This document shows, in pieces, positions 24,507 to 33,694 of a stretch of DNA of 64,000 bases (positions are counted from its first letter, which is position 1; every line of letters starts with the position of its first letter). The position numbers were made by a program, and so were the translations under genes. The notes beneath the pieces were generated by a model. That model saw nothing but the letters and a program-made list of their open reading frames with translations. It searched no databases and had not been told where the DNA came from. Source of the stretch: Variovorax sp. J22G73 (GTDB lineage Bacteria; Pseudomonadota; Gammaproteobacteria; Burkholderiales; Burkholderiaceae_C); assembly GCF_030317035.1 (NCBI RefSeq), contig NZ_JASZYK010000011.1, positions 1 through 64,000 of the forward strand. Reading direction: 5' to 3'.

Positions 24507-25481
24507 TCAGGCGATGGCGTGCGCAAAGCGCTTGCGGTATTCCGCCGGCGTGATGCCGACCTGGCGCTGGAACGCGCGGCGCAGCGTGTCGGCATCGGCA
24601 AAGCCGCACAGGGAGGCCACCTGCTTGGGTGCGGCGTCCCCAGCCTCCAGCAGGCGGCGCGCGGCGGCCACGCGAATGTCTTCCACCCATGCCGCGGGTG
24701 TGACCCCCACCTCCTGCCTGAAGAGCCGCGCGAAGTGCCGCTCGCTGAGGCCCATGCGCGCCGCGAGGCTCGCGACGCCGTGGTCCGTCGCGGGGTTGGC
24801 CGCGACCCAGCGTTGAACCTCCTGCAGCGCGGAGCGGCCGGCCGGTGCCGCCTCGCCCTTGCGGCTGAACTGCATCTGCCCGCCCGGGCGCTTGAAGAAC
24901 ATCACGAGTTGCGCGGCGACCTTCATCGCGATCTCTCGGCCCAGGTCTTCTTCCACCAGTGCGAGCGCGAGGTCCAGGCCTGCGGTCACGCCCGCGGCGG
25001 TGCGCAGGCGGCCGTCGCGCACGTGGATGGCGTCCGCATCGACGGTGACGGAAGGAAAATCTTGCGCGAGTTGCTCCGCCACGGCCCAGTGCGTGGTCAC
25101 GCGGCGGCCGTCGAGCAAGCCGGCTTGCGCAAGCACGAAGGCGCCACTGCAGACCGAGCCGAAGCGGCGCACCTTGGGCGCGCGCCGGCGCAGCCATTCG
25201 CTCACGCCGAGGTCGCACACGGTGCTGGCCGCATGCGGCGTGCCGGCAACGAGCAGCGTGTGGATGGGCTCGTCGAACTCGTCGCCGATCACCTCGTCGG
25301 GCATCAGGCGCACACCCGATGAACTCTGGATCGCACCACGACGGCTCGCGATGACTTTCAGCCGATAGGCCTGTGCATGGGCTTGCACGTTGGCTTCGGC
25401 GAACACGTCGAGCGGGCCCGACACGTCCAGCAGCTGGACACCGGGCATGGCGAGGATGGCGATGGTCTTGGTGCTACGCAT
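24507..25481 (-). CDS. GlxA-family AraC-type regulator with DJ-1/PfpI domain
   Basis: A 324-residue regulator. Residues 1-190 form a DJ-1/PfpI-like amidotransferase-type ligand domain (AILAMPGVQLLDVSGPLDVFAEAN; elbow SVCSGAFVLAQAGLLDGR) and about 215-320 an AraC double helix-turn-helix (MGLSERHFARLFRQEVGVTPA; CGFADADTLRRAFQRQVGITPAEYRKRF). It is divergent from an HD-domain hydrolase that it probably controls. The effector is unknown. Confidence 0.87.
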   Translation of the reverse strand: MRSTKTIAILAMPGVQLLDVSGPLDVFAEANVQAHAQAYRLKVIASRRGAIQSSSGVRLMPDEVIGDEFDEPIHTLLVAGTPHAASTVCDLGVSEWLRRRAPKVRRFGSVCSGAFVLAQAGLLDGRRVTTHWAVAEQLAQDFPSVTVDADAIHVRDGRLRTAAGVTAGLDLALALVEEDLGREIAMKVAAQLVMFFKRPGGQMQFSRKGEAAPAGRSALQEVQRWVAANPATDHGVASLAARMGLSERHFARLFRQEVGVTPAAWVEDIRVAAARRLLEAGDAAPKQVASLCGFADADTLRRAFQRQVGITPAEYRKRFAHAIA

Positions 25482-25596
25482 GGTGCGTGTGTGTGTCTTC
25501 TTCGGCCCGGCAATGTCTGGATTCGCCGTGCTGCTGCGGTTCAGGACACTCTACCCGACTCCTAAAGTGGAGCTCACACTTACAGGAGAAATCCAC

Positions 25597-26247
25597 ATGG
25601 CTTCGACGACGACCGATATCGAGGGGGTTCGCATCCCCGACAGCAAGCTCGCGAGCGAGATCACTGAGCTGGTTCGGGACACCGCGCCACCGCTGCTCTT
25701 TCACCACTCGAGCCGGGTCTACTACTTCGGCGCGCTCGCGGGCAAGCGCCGCGGCTTCACCTTCGACCCCGAGCTGCTCTACGCCGGCGCAATGTTCCAC
25801 GACATGGGCTTGGTGAAGCAGCACAGCAGCGCGAACGAGCGCTTCGAGGTCGACGGTGCGAACGTGGCACGCGATTTTTTGCGCGGCCATGGAATCTCGC
25901 AGCAGGACATCGACCTCGTGTGGGCGGCTATCGCGCTGCACACCACGCCCGGGATTCCGCAACACATGCACCCGGTGGTGGCGCTGGTGACTGCCGGCGT
26001 CGAGATGGACGTACTGGGGCTGACCTACAAGGACTACAGCGAGCAGGAGCGCACGCGGGTCGTGCATGCGCATCCGCGCAGCGAGCACTTCAAGGAAGAC
26101 ATCATCCAGGCCTTCTACGACGGGATTCGCCACAAGCCCGAGACCACTTTTGGCAACGTCAAGGCAGACGTGATCGCGGACAAGGAGCCGCACTTTCACC
26201 GGGGCAACTTCTGCAGCGTGATTCGCTGCTCGGCCTGGCACGGTTAA
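25597..26247 (+). CDS. HD domain-containing hydrolase
   Basis: A 216-residue cytoplasmic HD-superfamily metal hydrolase. His at HHSSRVYYFG, the HD pair in AGAMFHDMGL (near 68-74) and downstream His in IALHTTPG form the metal site. The layout resembles cyanamide hydratase-like HD proteins. The ATG at 25597 follows AGGAGA. It is divergent from the GlxA-type regulator and ends at its own terminator. Confidence 0.82.
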   Translation: MASTTTDIEGVRIPDSKLASEITELVRDTAPPLLFHHSSRVYYFGALAGKRRGFTFDPELLYAGAMFHDMGLVKQHSSANERFEVDGANVARDFLRGHGISQQDIDLVWAAIALHTTPGIPQHMHPVVALVTAGVEMDVLGLTYKDYSEQERTRVVHAHPRSEHFKEDIIQAFYDGIRHKPETTFGNVKADVIADKEPHFHRGNFCSVIRCSAWHG

Positions 26248-26266
26248 GAGCAGTTTTCAGAAACAG

Positions 26267-26292
26267 AAAAGCCCTCTTTGCGAGGGCTTTTT
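26267..26292 (+). terminator. Terminator of the HD-domain gene
   Basis: Stem AAAAGCCCTC (26267-26276) and GAGGGCTTTT (26282-26291) with loop TTTGC and a trailing T-run. Confidence 0.85.
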
Positions 26293-26315
26293 CAATTCAT
26301 TAACCGCCCAAAGAA

Positions 26316-26346
26316 AAAAGGCCCTTTGAAATTCAAAGGGCCTTTT
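26316..26346 (-). terminator. Terminator after tRNA-fMet and the ribosomal operon
   Basis: Stem AAAAGGCCCTTTG (26316-26328) and CAAAGGGCCTTTT (26334-26346) with a five-base loop. On the minus strand it is followed by T residues, directly downstream of the tRNA. Confidence 0.85.
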
Positions 26347-26350
26347 AAAT

Positions 26351-26427
<77 letters not shown>

Positions 26428-26445
26428 GCAAGTATAAATTATAGC

Positions 26446-26844
26446 TTATTCAGCAGCGTTTTGCTCGGCTGCGTCATCTTTAATTTCAGCACGGTCCACG
26501 AGTTCGACGAGCGCCATCGGAGCGTTGTCGCCCACGCGGAAACCCATCTTCAGGATGCGGGTGTAGCCGCCCGGACGCGCAGCAAAACGCGGGCCGAGTT
26601 CGCCGAAGAGCTTGACCACGCTGTCGCGGCTGCGCAGGCGGTCGAATGCCAGGCGCTTGTTGGCCAGCGTGGGCTTCTTGGCGAGCGTGATCATCGGTTC
26701 GATGACGCGGCGCAGTTCCTTGGCCTTGGGGACCGTGGTCTTGATGACTTCGTGCTCGATGAGCGAATTCATCATGTTTTGCAGCATCGCAAGGCGGTGC
26801 GAGCTGGTGCGGTTGAGTTTGCGGAGTCCGTGACCGTGACGCAT
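26446..26844 (-). CDS. rplQ: 50S ribosomal protein L17
   Basis: A 132-residue L17 (MRHGHGLRKLNRTSSHRLAM), the last protein gene of the alpha operon. It is of normal length with a short acidic tail (AEIKDDAAEQNAAE). It is followed by the initiator tRNA. Confidence 0.97.
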   Translation of the reverse strand: MRHGHGLRKLNRTSSHRLAMLQNMMNSLIEHEVIKTTVPKAKELRRVIEPMITLAKKPTLANKRLAFDRLRSRDSVVKLFGELGPRFAARPGGYTRILKMGFRVGDNAPMALVELVDRAEIKDDAAEQNAAE

Positions 26845-26939
26845 GGTGCTTTTCCTTTACTTTATAAAAACAGGCAGCCGTAATCAGGTACTGCCCGGTG
26901 CACTGGCCCTTTTCAGGGGGCCGATTTCAAAAATTCAAA

Positions 26940-27929
26940 TCAACGCTTGTCGAGGCCGGCCGGCGGCCAGCTTTCGAGCTTCATGCCCAGCGTCAGGCCG
27001 CGCGAAGCAAGGACTTCCTTGATTTCGTTGAGCGACTTGCGACCCAGGTTAGGCGTCTTGAGCAGTTCGTTCTCGGTGCGCTGGATCAGGTCACCGATGT
27101 AGTAGATGTTTTCGGCCTTCAGGCAGTTGGCCGAACGCACCGTCAGTTCGAGTTCGTCGACAGGGCGCAGCAGGATCGGATCGAATTGCTGTGCGCTGCG
27201 CGGTGCGGGTGCATCGAATGCAGCGAGTTCGCCGCCTTCGAGCTGCGCAAACACGGCGAGCTGTTCGACCAGGATTTTAGCCGATGCGCGCACCGCGTCT
27301 TCGGCGGTGATCGCACCGTTGGTCTCGATCTCGACCAGCAGCTTGTCCAGGTCGGTACGCTGTTCGACACGGGCACTTTCGACGGTGTAGCTCACGCGCT
27401 TCACAGGCGAGAACGACGCGTCGAGAACGATACGGCCAATCGACTTGGTCGGCTCGTCCGCGTAGCGGCGCATCGTGCCGGGCACGTAGCCGCGACCCTT
27501 TTCAACCTTGATCTGCATGTCGAGCTTGCCGCCTTGCGACAGGTGCGCGATCACGTGGTCGGGGTTGATGATCTCGACGTCGTGCGGGGTCTGGATGTCC
27601 GATGCCAGGACCGGGCCTTCGCCGTCCTTGCGCAGGCTCAGCGTGACTTCGTCGCGGTTGTGGAGCTTGAACACCACGCCCTTGAGGTTCAGAAGGATGT
27701 TGACGACATCTTCCTGCACGCCGTCGATCGACGAGTACTCATGCAGAACGCCAGCGATCGTGACTTCGGTGGCCGAGTAGCCCACCATGGACGACAGCAG
27801 AACGCGACGCAGCGCGTTGCCGAGCGTGTGGCCGTAGCCGCGCTCGAAAGGTTCGAGCGTGACCTTGGCCTTGTTGGCGGCAAGTTGCTCGACCTGAATG
27901 GTCTTGGGTTTCAGCAGGGTGGTTTGCAT
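26940..27929 (-). CDS. rpoA: RNA polymerase alpha subunit
   Basis: A 329-residue alpha subunit. The N-terminal assembly domain (1-235) has RGYGHTLGNALRRVLLSS. The C-terminal domain (about 245-320) contains RSANCLKAENIYYIGDLI and LTLGMKLESWPP, which bind UP elements and activators. The length matches betaproteobacterial RpoA. The 94-base gap to rplQ can form a weak hairpin followed by T's on the minus strand. Confidence 0.98.
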   Translation of the reverse strand: MQTTLLKPKTIQVEQLAANKAKVTLEPFERGYGHTLGNALRRVLLSSMVGYSATEVTIAGVLHEYSSIDGVQEDVVNILLNLKGVVFKLHNRDEVTLSLRKDGEGPVLASDIQTPHDVEIINPDHVIAHLSQGGKLDMQIKVEKGRGYVPGTMRRYADEPTKSIGRIVLDASFSPVKRVSYTVESARVEQRTDLDKLLVEIETNGAITAEDAVRASAKILVEQLAVFAQLEGGELAAFDAPAPRSAQQFDPILLRPVDELELTVRSANCLKAENIYYIGDLIQRTENELLKTPNLGRKSLNEIKEVLASRGLTLGMKLESWPPAGLDKR

Positions 27930-28071
27930 GCAGACTTCCTCTCAATACCCCCGGCTCGTTACACCGGTAAGGCTGGTGAAGCACCTGATCCGCAGCAGAG
28001 TGCGGAGCAGGAACGTGAACAACAATAACAATCTTCCGCACGCGCCGAAGGGCGGGTGCGGGTAGAAAAAA

Positions 28072-28695
28072 TCAACGCGAATACAGTTCGACGATCAGCG
28101 ATTCGTTGATGTCAGCTGCGAATTCGTCGCGATCGGGCACCTTCTTGAACGTGCCTTCAGCCTTGTCGGCGTTCACATCGACCCATGCCGGGATACCGAC
28201 TTGCTGGGCGAGTTGAAGCGCTTCAACAATGCGGTTCTGCTTCTTCGACTTGTCGCGCACGGCAATCACGTCACCGGTCTTGACCAGGTACGACGGGATG
28301 TTGACCGACTGACCGTTCACCGTGATCGCCTTGTGCGACACGAGCTGGCGCGCTTCGGCGCGGGTCGAGCCGAAGCCCATGCGGTAGACGACGTTGTCCA
28401 GGCGCGATTCGAGAATGAACAGCAGGTTGGCGCCGGTGTTGCCACGGCGACGGTCTGCTTCTTCGAAGTAGCGGCGGAATTGCTTTTCCAGCACGCCGTA
28501 CATGCGCTTGACCTTCTGCTTTTCACGCAGTTGCAGGCCGTAGTCGGAAGTGCGCTGACCCGAGGTGCGACCGTGCTGGCCGGGCTTGGAGTCGAACTTG
28601 GCCTTGTCTTGAATGGAGCGGCGGGCGCTCTTCAGGAACAGGTCGGTGCCTTCACGGCGGGAAAGTTTGGCCTTGGGGCCGAGGTAACGTGCCAC
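28072..28695 (-). CDS. rpsD: 30S ribosomal protein S4
   Basis: A 207-residue S4 (MARYLGPKAKLSRREGTDLF) with the S4 RNA-binding domain RLDNVVYRMGFGSTRAEARQLVSHKAITVNG. S4 is the autogenous repressor of the alpha operon in E. coli. It is separated from rpsK by a terminator-like hairpin. Confidence 0.97.
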   Translation of the reverse strand: MARYLGPKAKLSRREGTDLFLKSARRSIQDKAKFDSKPGQHGRTSGQRTSDYGLQLREKQKVKRMYGVLEKQFRRYFEEADRRRGNTGANLLFILESRLDNVVYRMGFGSTRAEARQLVSHKAITVNGQSVNIPSYLVKTGDVIAVRDKSKKQNRIVEALQLAQQVGIPAWVDVNADKAEGTFKKVPDRDEFAADINESLIVELYSR

Positions 28696-28770
28696 GATTC
28701 TTCCTTTGTGTATCTGCCGCAGTTGCCTGCGGGAGCCACTTGCGAGACGCGAGTGGCGGTGGGCTTAGAT

Positions 28771-28810
28771 AAAAAACAAATGCGCAGCCGCTATTCAAAG
28801 CCGGCTGCGC
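28771..28810 (-). terminator. Terminator-like hairpin between rpsK and rpsD
   Basis: On the minus strand GCGCAGCCG (28802-28810) pairs with CGGCTGCGC (28782-28790) over an 11-base loop, followed by ATTTG and six T's (28771-28776). It looks like an intrinsic terminator placed inside the operon, so it may act as an attenuator or as an RNA processing/stability element. Confidence 0.65.
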
Positions 28811-28825
28811 CTTGCGGACTGACGA

Positions 28826-29230
28826 TCAGATGCGGCGACGCTTCTGGGGACGGCAGCCGTTGTGCGGAACGGGCGTCACGTCGGCAATGGAATTGATCCG
28901 GATGCCGAGCGCAGCCAGTGCGCGCACCGACGATTCGCGACCGGGGCCGGGGCCCTTGATCTCGACGTCGAGGTTCTTGATGCCTTGTTCGACAGCAGCA
29001 CGGCCGGCCACTTCCGAAGCGACCTGCGCAGCGAACGGGGTCGACTTGCGCGAGCCCTTGAAGCCCTGGCCACCCGACGAAGCCCACGACAGGGCGTTGC
29101 CCTGGCGATCGGTGATCGTGATGATGGTGTTGTTGAACGAGGCATGCACGTGGGCGATACCGTCCGCAACGTTCTTGCGAACCTTCTTGCGAACGCGCTG
29201 TGCGGCGTTGTTTGCAGGTGCTTTAGCCAT
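28826..29230 (-). CDS. rpsK: 30S ribosomal protein S11
   Basis: A 134-residue S11 with NGIAHVHASFNNTIITITDRQGNALSWASSGG-type core and the basic tail GCRPQKRRRI. It is normal in length and lies 12 bases from rpsM. Confidence 0.97.
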   Translation of the reverse strand: MAKAPANNAAQRVRKKVRKNVADGIAHVHASFNNTIITITDRQGNALSWASSGGQGFKGSRKSTPFAAQVASEVAGRAAVEQGIKNLDVEIKGPGPGRESSVRALAALGIRINSIADVTPVPHNGCRPQKRRRI

Positions 29231-29242
29231 GCTGGTCTATCC

Positions 29243-29608
29243 TTATTTCTTCAGGGACTGCGCAGCCTTGCGCGGACCCTTGCGGGTGCGGGCATTGGTG
29301 CGCGTGCGCTGGCCGCGCATCGGCAGGCCGCGACGGTGACGGAAGCCGCGATAGCAACCGATGTCCATCAAACGCTTGATGTTCATCGTCGTTTCGCGAC
29401 GCAGATCGCCTTCGATGGTGAACAGAGCGATCTGGTCGCGGATCTTTTCGAGATCGGCGTCGGTCAGATCCTTGATCTTCTTCGAATATTCGATGCCGCT
29501 CGCTTCGCAGATTTGACGGGCGCGGGTGCGACCGATACCGAAAATGGCGGTCAGGCCGATTTCAGCGTGCTTGTGCGGCGGGATGTTGATGCCAGCAATA
29601 CGTGCCAT
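29243..29608 (-). CDS. rpsM: 30S ribosomal protein S13
   Basis: A 121-residue S13 (MARIAGINIPPHKHAEIGLT) with the helix-two-turn-helix IFGIGRTRARQICEASG and the conserved RHRRGLPMRGQRTRTNARTRKG tail. Confidence 0.97.
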   Translation of the reverse strand: MARIAGINIPPHKHAEIGLTAIFGIGRTRARQICEASGIEYSKKIKDLTDADLEKIRDQIALFTIEGDLRRETTMNIKRLMDIGCYRGFRHRRGLPMRGQRTRTNARTRKGPRKAAQSLKK

Positions 29609-29631
29609 GTGCGTCCTCTAATACTCTTCAA

Positions 29632-29745
29632 TCAACCCTGGCGCTGCTTGTGGCGCGGGTCGGTGCAAATCACACGCACCACACCTTTACGGCGGATGAC
29701 CTTGCAATTACGGCAGATGGTTTTGACCGAAGCCGAAACTCTCAT
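29632..29745 (-). CDS. rpmJ: 50S ribosomal protein L36
   Basis: A 37-residue L36 of the zinc-binding (C+) type: Cys11, Cys14, Cys27 and His32 are all present (MRVSASVKTICRNCKVIRR at the start). The ATG at 29745 has AGGAG seven bases upstream. It lies between secY and rpsM; infA, which often sits here, is absent. Confidence 0.95.
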   Translation of the reverse strand: MRVSASVKTICRNCKVIRRKGVVRVICTDPRHKQRQG

Positions 29746-29809
29746 TTCATTCTCCTAAAACTGTTTAACGTGGCGGTCTACCGCCCGGACTCAATACTGA
29801 AACACAGCC

Positions 29810-31123
29810 CTACGATGTCTTGAAGTTAGCCTTCTTCAGCAGCGATTCGTACTGCTGGGACATCATGTAGTTTTGCACCTGGGCCATGAAGTCCATCGTG
29901 ACGACCACGATGATCAGCAGGGAGGTACCACCGAAGTAGAACGGCACGTTGTACTTCAGGATCAGGAACTCTGGCAGCAGGCAGACGAAGGTGATGTACA
30001 CCGCGCCGGCCAATGTCAGGCGAACCAGAATCTTGTCGATATAGCGAGCGGTCTGGTCACCCGGGCGAATGCCAGGAATGAATGCACCACTCTTCTTCAG
30101 GTTGTCGGCCGTTTCCTTGCTGTTGAACACGAGTGCCGTGTAGAAGAAGCAGAAGAAAACGATCGCAGCGGCATACAGCAGCACATAGATCGGCTCACCC
30201 GGACGCAGCGCGCCAGCGATATCCTTGATCCAGCGGAAACCACCGTCACCCGTGCTGAACCAGCCAACCACCGTTGCGGGCAGCAGGATGATCGACGAAG
30301 CGAAGATCGGCGGGATCACGCCAGCCATGTTCAGCTTCAGCGGCAGGTGCGACGACTGGCCGCCGTAGACCTTGTTGCCCACCTGACGCCGCGCATAGTT
30401 CACGAGGATCTTGCGCTGGCCGCGTTCCACGAACACCACAAAGTAGGTGACCAGCACCACGACCGCGATGATGAAGAGCGCAATGATGGGGTTCATCGCA
30501 CCGGTCGTCACCAGCGAAGCCAGGCCGCCGATGGCGTTGGGCAGACCGGCCGCGATACCTGCAAAGATCAGGATCGAGATGCCGTTGCCCAGGCCGCGTT
30601 CGGTGATCTGCTCGCCGAGCCACATCAGGAACATCGAACCGGCCGTCAAGCTCACCATGGCGGTCAGGCGGAAGCCGAAACCGGGTGCGATGACCAGGCC
30701 AGCCGACGACTCGAGCGCCACTGCAATGCTGAACGACTGGAACAGCGCCAGACCGAGCGCGCCGTAGCGCGTGTACTGCGTGATCTTGCGGCGACCAGCC
30801 TCGCCTTCCTTCTTCAATTGCTCGAAGGTCGGAAGCACGTAGGTCATCAACTGCATGATGATCGACGCCGAGATGTACGGCATGATCCCCAACGCGAACA
30901 CGGTGAAGCGCGACAGCGCCCCGCCCGAGAACATGTTGAACAGGCTCAGAATGCCGCCCTGCTGGCCCTGGAACAACGCTGCCAGCTGGTCCGGGTTGAT
31001 ACCCGGCACAGGAATGTGCGCGCCGACCCGGTAGACCACGAGCGCGAGCAGCAAAAACACGAGCCGACGACGGAGGTCGCCGAACTTGCCTGTCTTTGCG
31101 ATCGTTGCCGCGTTAGTTGCCAC
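29810..31123 (-). CDS. secY: Protein translocase subunit SecY
   Basis: A 437-residue inner-membrane channel of the Sec translocase with ten predicted helices. It has VYRVGAHIPVPGINP in helix 1, the plug region GGALSRFTVFALGIMPYISASI, and the cytoplasmic loop ARRQVGNKVYGGQSSHLPLKLN. It lies in the spc part of the operon, as is usual. Confidence 0.97.
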   Translation of the reverse strand: MATNAATIAKTGKFGDLRRRLVFLLLALVVYRVGAHIPVPGINPDQLAALFQGQQGGILSLFNMFSGGALSRFTVFALGIMPYISASIIMQLMTYVLPTFEQLKKEGEAGRRKITQYTRYGALGLALFQSFSIAVALESSAGLVIAPGFGFRLTAMVSLTAGSMFLMWLGEQITERGLGNGISILIFAGIAAGLPNAIGGLASLVTTGAMNPIIALFIIAVVVLVTYFVVFVERGQRKILVNYARRQVGNKVYGGQSSHLPLKLNMAGVIPPIFASSIILLPATVVGWFSTGDGGFRWIKDIAGALRPGEPIYVLLYAAAIVFFCFFYTALVFNSKETADNLKKSGAFIPGIRPGDQTARYIDKILVRLTLAGAVYITFVCLLPEFLILKYNVPFYFGGTSLLIIVVVTMDFMAQVQNYMMSQQYESLLKKANFKTS

Positions 31124-31150
31124 GAAGAACTTCTTTCAGTCCGAGGGTGA

Positions 31151-31582
31151 TCAGGCGAAGCTGCCGCCGGCTGCTTCGATAGCAGCCTTGGCGCCAGCCG
31201 TTGCGCCCACGCCCGTCAGCTTGACGGCCTTGGTGAGCTCACCGGTCTTGATGATCTTGACGACCTTGGCAAGCTGGCCCACGAGGCCCGCTTGCTTCAG
31301 CGCCAGGACGTCCACTTCGGCCAGGCCGAGCTGCTCGAGAGCAGTCAGCGTGACTTCGGCGTTGAACTTCAGCAGATGCGACTTGAAGCCACGCTTCGGA
31401 AGGCGACGCTGCAGAGGCATTTGACCGCCTTCGAAGCCCACCTTGTGGAAACCGCCTGCGCGCGACTTCTGACCCTTGTGACCGCGACCTGCGGTCTTGC
31501 CGATGCCAGAGCCGATACCACGGCCAACGCGACGCTTGGCGTGCTTGGCGCCGGCTGCCGGCTTGATGCCATTGAGTTCCAT
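31151..31582 (-). CDS. rplO: 50S ribosomal protein L15
   Basis: A 143-residue L15. The Gly/Arg-rich N-terminus (RRVGRGIGSGIGKTAGRGHKGQKSR) and GFEGGQMPLQRRLPKRGF are diagnostic. Confidence 0.97.
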   Translation of the reverse strand: MELNGIKPAAGAKHAKRRVGRGIGSGIGKTAGRGHKGQKSRAGGFHKVGFEGGQMPLQRRLPKRGFKSHLLKFNAEVTLTALEQLGLAEVDVLALKQAGLVGQLAKVVKIIKTGELTKAVKLTGVGATAGAKAAIEAAGGSFA

Positions 31583-31593
31583 ATCAGTCTCTC

Positions 31594-31779
31594 TTACAGA
31601 ACTTTGACCAGATAACTGATCTTGTTGATCATGCCGCGCACCGCCGGGGTGTCTTGCAGCTCGCTCACGCTGTTGAGCTTGCGCAGGCCGAGGCCACGCA
31701 CGGTCGCGCGATGCGATTCCTTGGTGCCAATCGGGCTCTTGACCAATTGCACCTTGAGGGTTTGTTGTTGCGTCGTCAT
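31594..31779 (-). CDS. rpmD: 50S ribosomal protein L30
   Basis: A 61-residue L30 (VQLVKSPIGTKESHRATVRGLGLRKLNS), of normal bacterial length, 11 bases before rplO. Confidence 0.96.
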   Translation of the reverse strand: MTTQQQTLKVQLVKSPIGTKESHRATVRGLGLRKLNSVSELQDTPAVRGMINKISYLVKVL

Positions 31780-31803
31780 TTGAATGCTTCTTTCGGCTTG
31801 CGC

Positions 31804-32322
31804 TTAAGCGAAGATTTCTTCGACGGTCAGACCACGCTTGGCAGCCACCGCGGACGCGGTCGTCGAGTTCTTCAACCCGTCGAGCGTGGCGCGAACCATG
31901 TTGTAGGGGTTCGACGAACCATGGCTCTTGGCGACGATGTCGGTGATGCCCATGACTTCGAACACAGCGCGCATCGGGCCGCCGGCGATGATGCCGGTAC
32001 CCTTCGGTGCGGGGATCATGACGACCGAAGCGGCGCCGTGATGACCCGTCACGCGGTGATGCAGCGTGCCGTTCTTGATCGATATCTTGGCCAGGTTGCG
32101 ACGGGCTTCTTCCATTGCCTTCTGCACGGCAGCAGGCACTTCCTTCGACTTGCCCTTGCCCATGCCGACGCGACCTTCGCCGTCACCCACCACGGTGAGT
32201 GCTGCGAAACCGAGGATACGACCACCCTTCACCACCTTGGTGACGCGGTTGATCGCGATCATCTTCTCGCGCAAACCGTCTTCAGGGCCTTCGTTCTGCG
32301 TTCTTGCTTGAATCTTTGCCAT
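31804..32322 (-). CDS. rpsE: 30S ribosomal protein S5
   Basis: A 172-residue S5 with RVTKVVKGGRILGF and the loop GDGEGRVGMGKGKSKEVP, then IIAGGPMRAVFEVMGI. Confidence 0.97.
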   Translation of the reverse strand: MAKIQARTQNEGPEDGLREKMIAINRVTKVVKGGRILGFAALTVVGDGEGRVGMGKGKSKEVPAAVQKAMEEARRNLAKISIKNGTLHHRVTGHHGAASVVMIPAPKGTGIIAGGPMRAVFEVMGITDIVAKSHGSSNPYNMVRATLDGLKNSTTASAVAAKRGLTVEEIFA

Positions 32323-32340
32323 TTTGAATCTCGTGTCCGG

Positions 32341-32709
32341 TTAGAACTGCAGACCGGCTTCGCGGGCGGCCTCGGCCAGCGCCTTGACGCGGCCGTGGTA
32401 AGCGAAACCAGCGCGGTCGAAAGCGACCTTCTCGACGCCGGCTGCCTTCGCCTTTTCAGCGATGCGCTTGCCGACGGCGGTGGCTGCGGCGGCATTGCCG
32501 CCCTTGCCGGAACCGCCGAGCGAGGTACGCACTTCGGCTTCTGCCGTCGATGCGGTTGCAATCACCTTGGTGCCGTCGTCGGAGATGACGGTAGCGTAGA
32601 TGTGCAGGTTGGTGCGGTTCACCGTGAGACGGGCCACGCCCTGCGTCGCGATGCGAATGCGGGTCTGGCGCGAGCGGCGAAGACGCTGTGCTTTTTTGGT
32701 CAACATCAT
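32341..32709 (-). CDS. rplR: 50S ribosomal protein L18
   Basis: A 122-residue L18, the 5S-rRNA-binding protein (RRSRQTRIRI, RLTVNRTNLHIYATVI, FDRAGFAYHGRVKALAEAARE). It starts at ATG 32709 or 32706; GGGG upstream favours 32709. Confidence 0.96.
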   Translation of the reverse strand: MMLTKKAQRLRRSRQTRIRIATQGVARLTVNRTNLHIYATVISDDGTKVIATASTAEAEVRTSLGGSGKGGNAAAATAVGKRIAEKAKAAGVEKVAFDRAGFAYHGRVKALAEAAREAGLQF

Positions 32710-32720
32710 TTTGCTGCCCC

Positions 32721-33254
32721 TTACTTCTTCTTGGTCTCTTTGATCACGATCTTCTCGTCCGAATAACGGATGCCCTTGCCCTTGTAAGGCTCAGGCGGAC
32801 GAACAGCGCGGATCTCAGCGGCGATTTGACCAACGCGCTGACGGTCAGCACCCTTGATCACGATTTCGGTCGGGGTCGCGGTGGCCACCGTGATGCCTTG
32901 GGGCATCTCGATGTTGACCGGGTGCGAGTAACCGACTTGCAGGTTCAACTTGTTGTTGGAGGCTGCAGCCTTGTAGCCGACGCCGACCAGGTTCAGCTTC
33001 TTCTCGAAGCCCTTGGTCACGCCAACCACCATGTTGTTCACCAGCTGACGGATCGTGCCGCTCATCGCATTCGCTTCACGCGAATCGTTGGCGGGCTCGA
33101 AGTTCAGCTTGCCGTCATTGCTGACGACGTTGACCAGTGCATTGCGGTGCAGGACGAGCGAACCGCCCGTGCCCTTCACGCTGATCTGGTCTTCCTTGAT
33201 CGACACATCCACGCCTGCGGGGATGGTGATCGGCATTTTTCCTACTCGGGACAT
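32721..33254 (-). CDS. rplF: 50S ribosomal protein L6
   Basis: A 177-residue L6 (MSRVGKMPITIPAGVDV) with the conserved QRVGQIAAEIRAVRPPEPYKGKGI near the C-terminus. Confidence 0.97.
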   Translation of the reverse strand: MSRVGKMPITIPAGVDVSIKEDQISVKGTGGSLVLHRNALVNVVSNDGKLNFEPANDSREANAMSGTIRQLVNNMVVGVTKGFEKKLNLVGVGYKAAASNNKLNLQVGYSHPVNIEMPQGITVATATPTEIVIKGADRQRVGQIAAEIRAVRPPEPYKGKGIRYSDEKIVIKETKKK

Positions 33255-33278
33255 TTCAGTAACTCCTCGATGTCTCGG

Positions 33279-33674
33279 TTAGGCGACGTAGCACAGAACT
33301 TCGCCGCCGACACCGGTGGCGCGAGCCTTGCGGTCGGTCATCACGCCTTGGGGGGTCGTGACGATCGCAACGCCGAGGCCGTTCTGGACTTGCGGGATGG
33401 CTGCGCTGGCCTTGTAGACGCGCAGGCCGGGGCGGCTCACGCGTTCGATACGTTCGATGACCGGGCGGCCAGCGTAGTACTTCAGCGTGATGACGAGTTC
33501 GGACTTGCCGGCATCGGTCTTCACTTCGAAGCCGTCGATGTAGCCTTCGTCCTTCAGGACTTGTGCAATCGCGGCCTTCACCTTGGAGGACGGGATCGAC
33601 ACAGTGGGCTTCGCCACCATCTGCGCGTTACGGATACGCGTCAGCAGGTCGGCAATGGGATCACTCATGCTCAT
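33279..33674 (-). CDS. rpsH: 30S ribosomal protein S8
   Basis: A 131-residue S8 (DPIADLLTRIRNAQM; ATGVGGEVLCYVA end). The ATG at 33674 follows AGGAG by eight bases. S8 is the translational repressor of the spc operon in E. coli, binding near rplE. Confidence 0.97.
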   Translation of the reverse strand: MSMSDPIADLLTRIRNAQMVAKPTVSIPSSKVKAAIAQVLKDEGYIDGFEVKTDAGKSELVITLKYYAGRPVIERIERVSRPGLRVYKASAAIPQVQNGLGVAIVTTPQGVMTDRKARATGVGGEVLCYVA

Positions 33675-33694
33675 GTTGTTTGCTCCTGCCTGGC

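Noticed and set aside
26845..26939. A terminator between rpoA and rplQ
   Set aside because: A GGCAG/CTGCC stem with a T-run exists on the minus strand, but the stem is only five pairs with a long loop; too weak to call.
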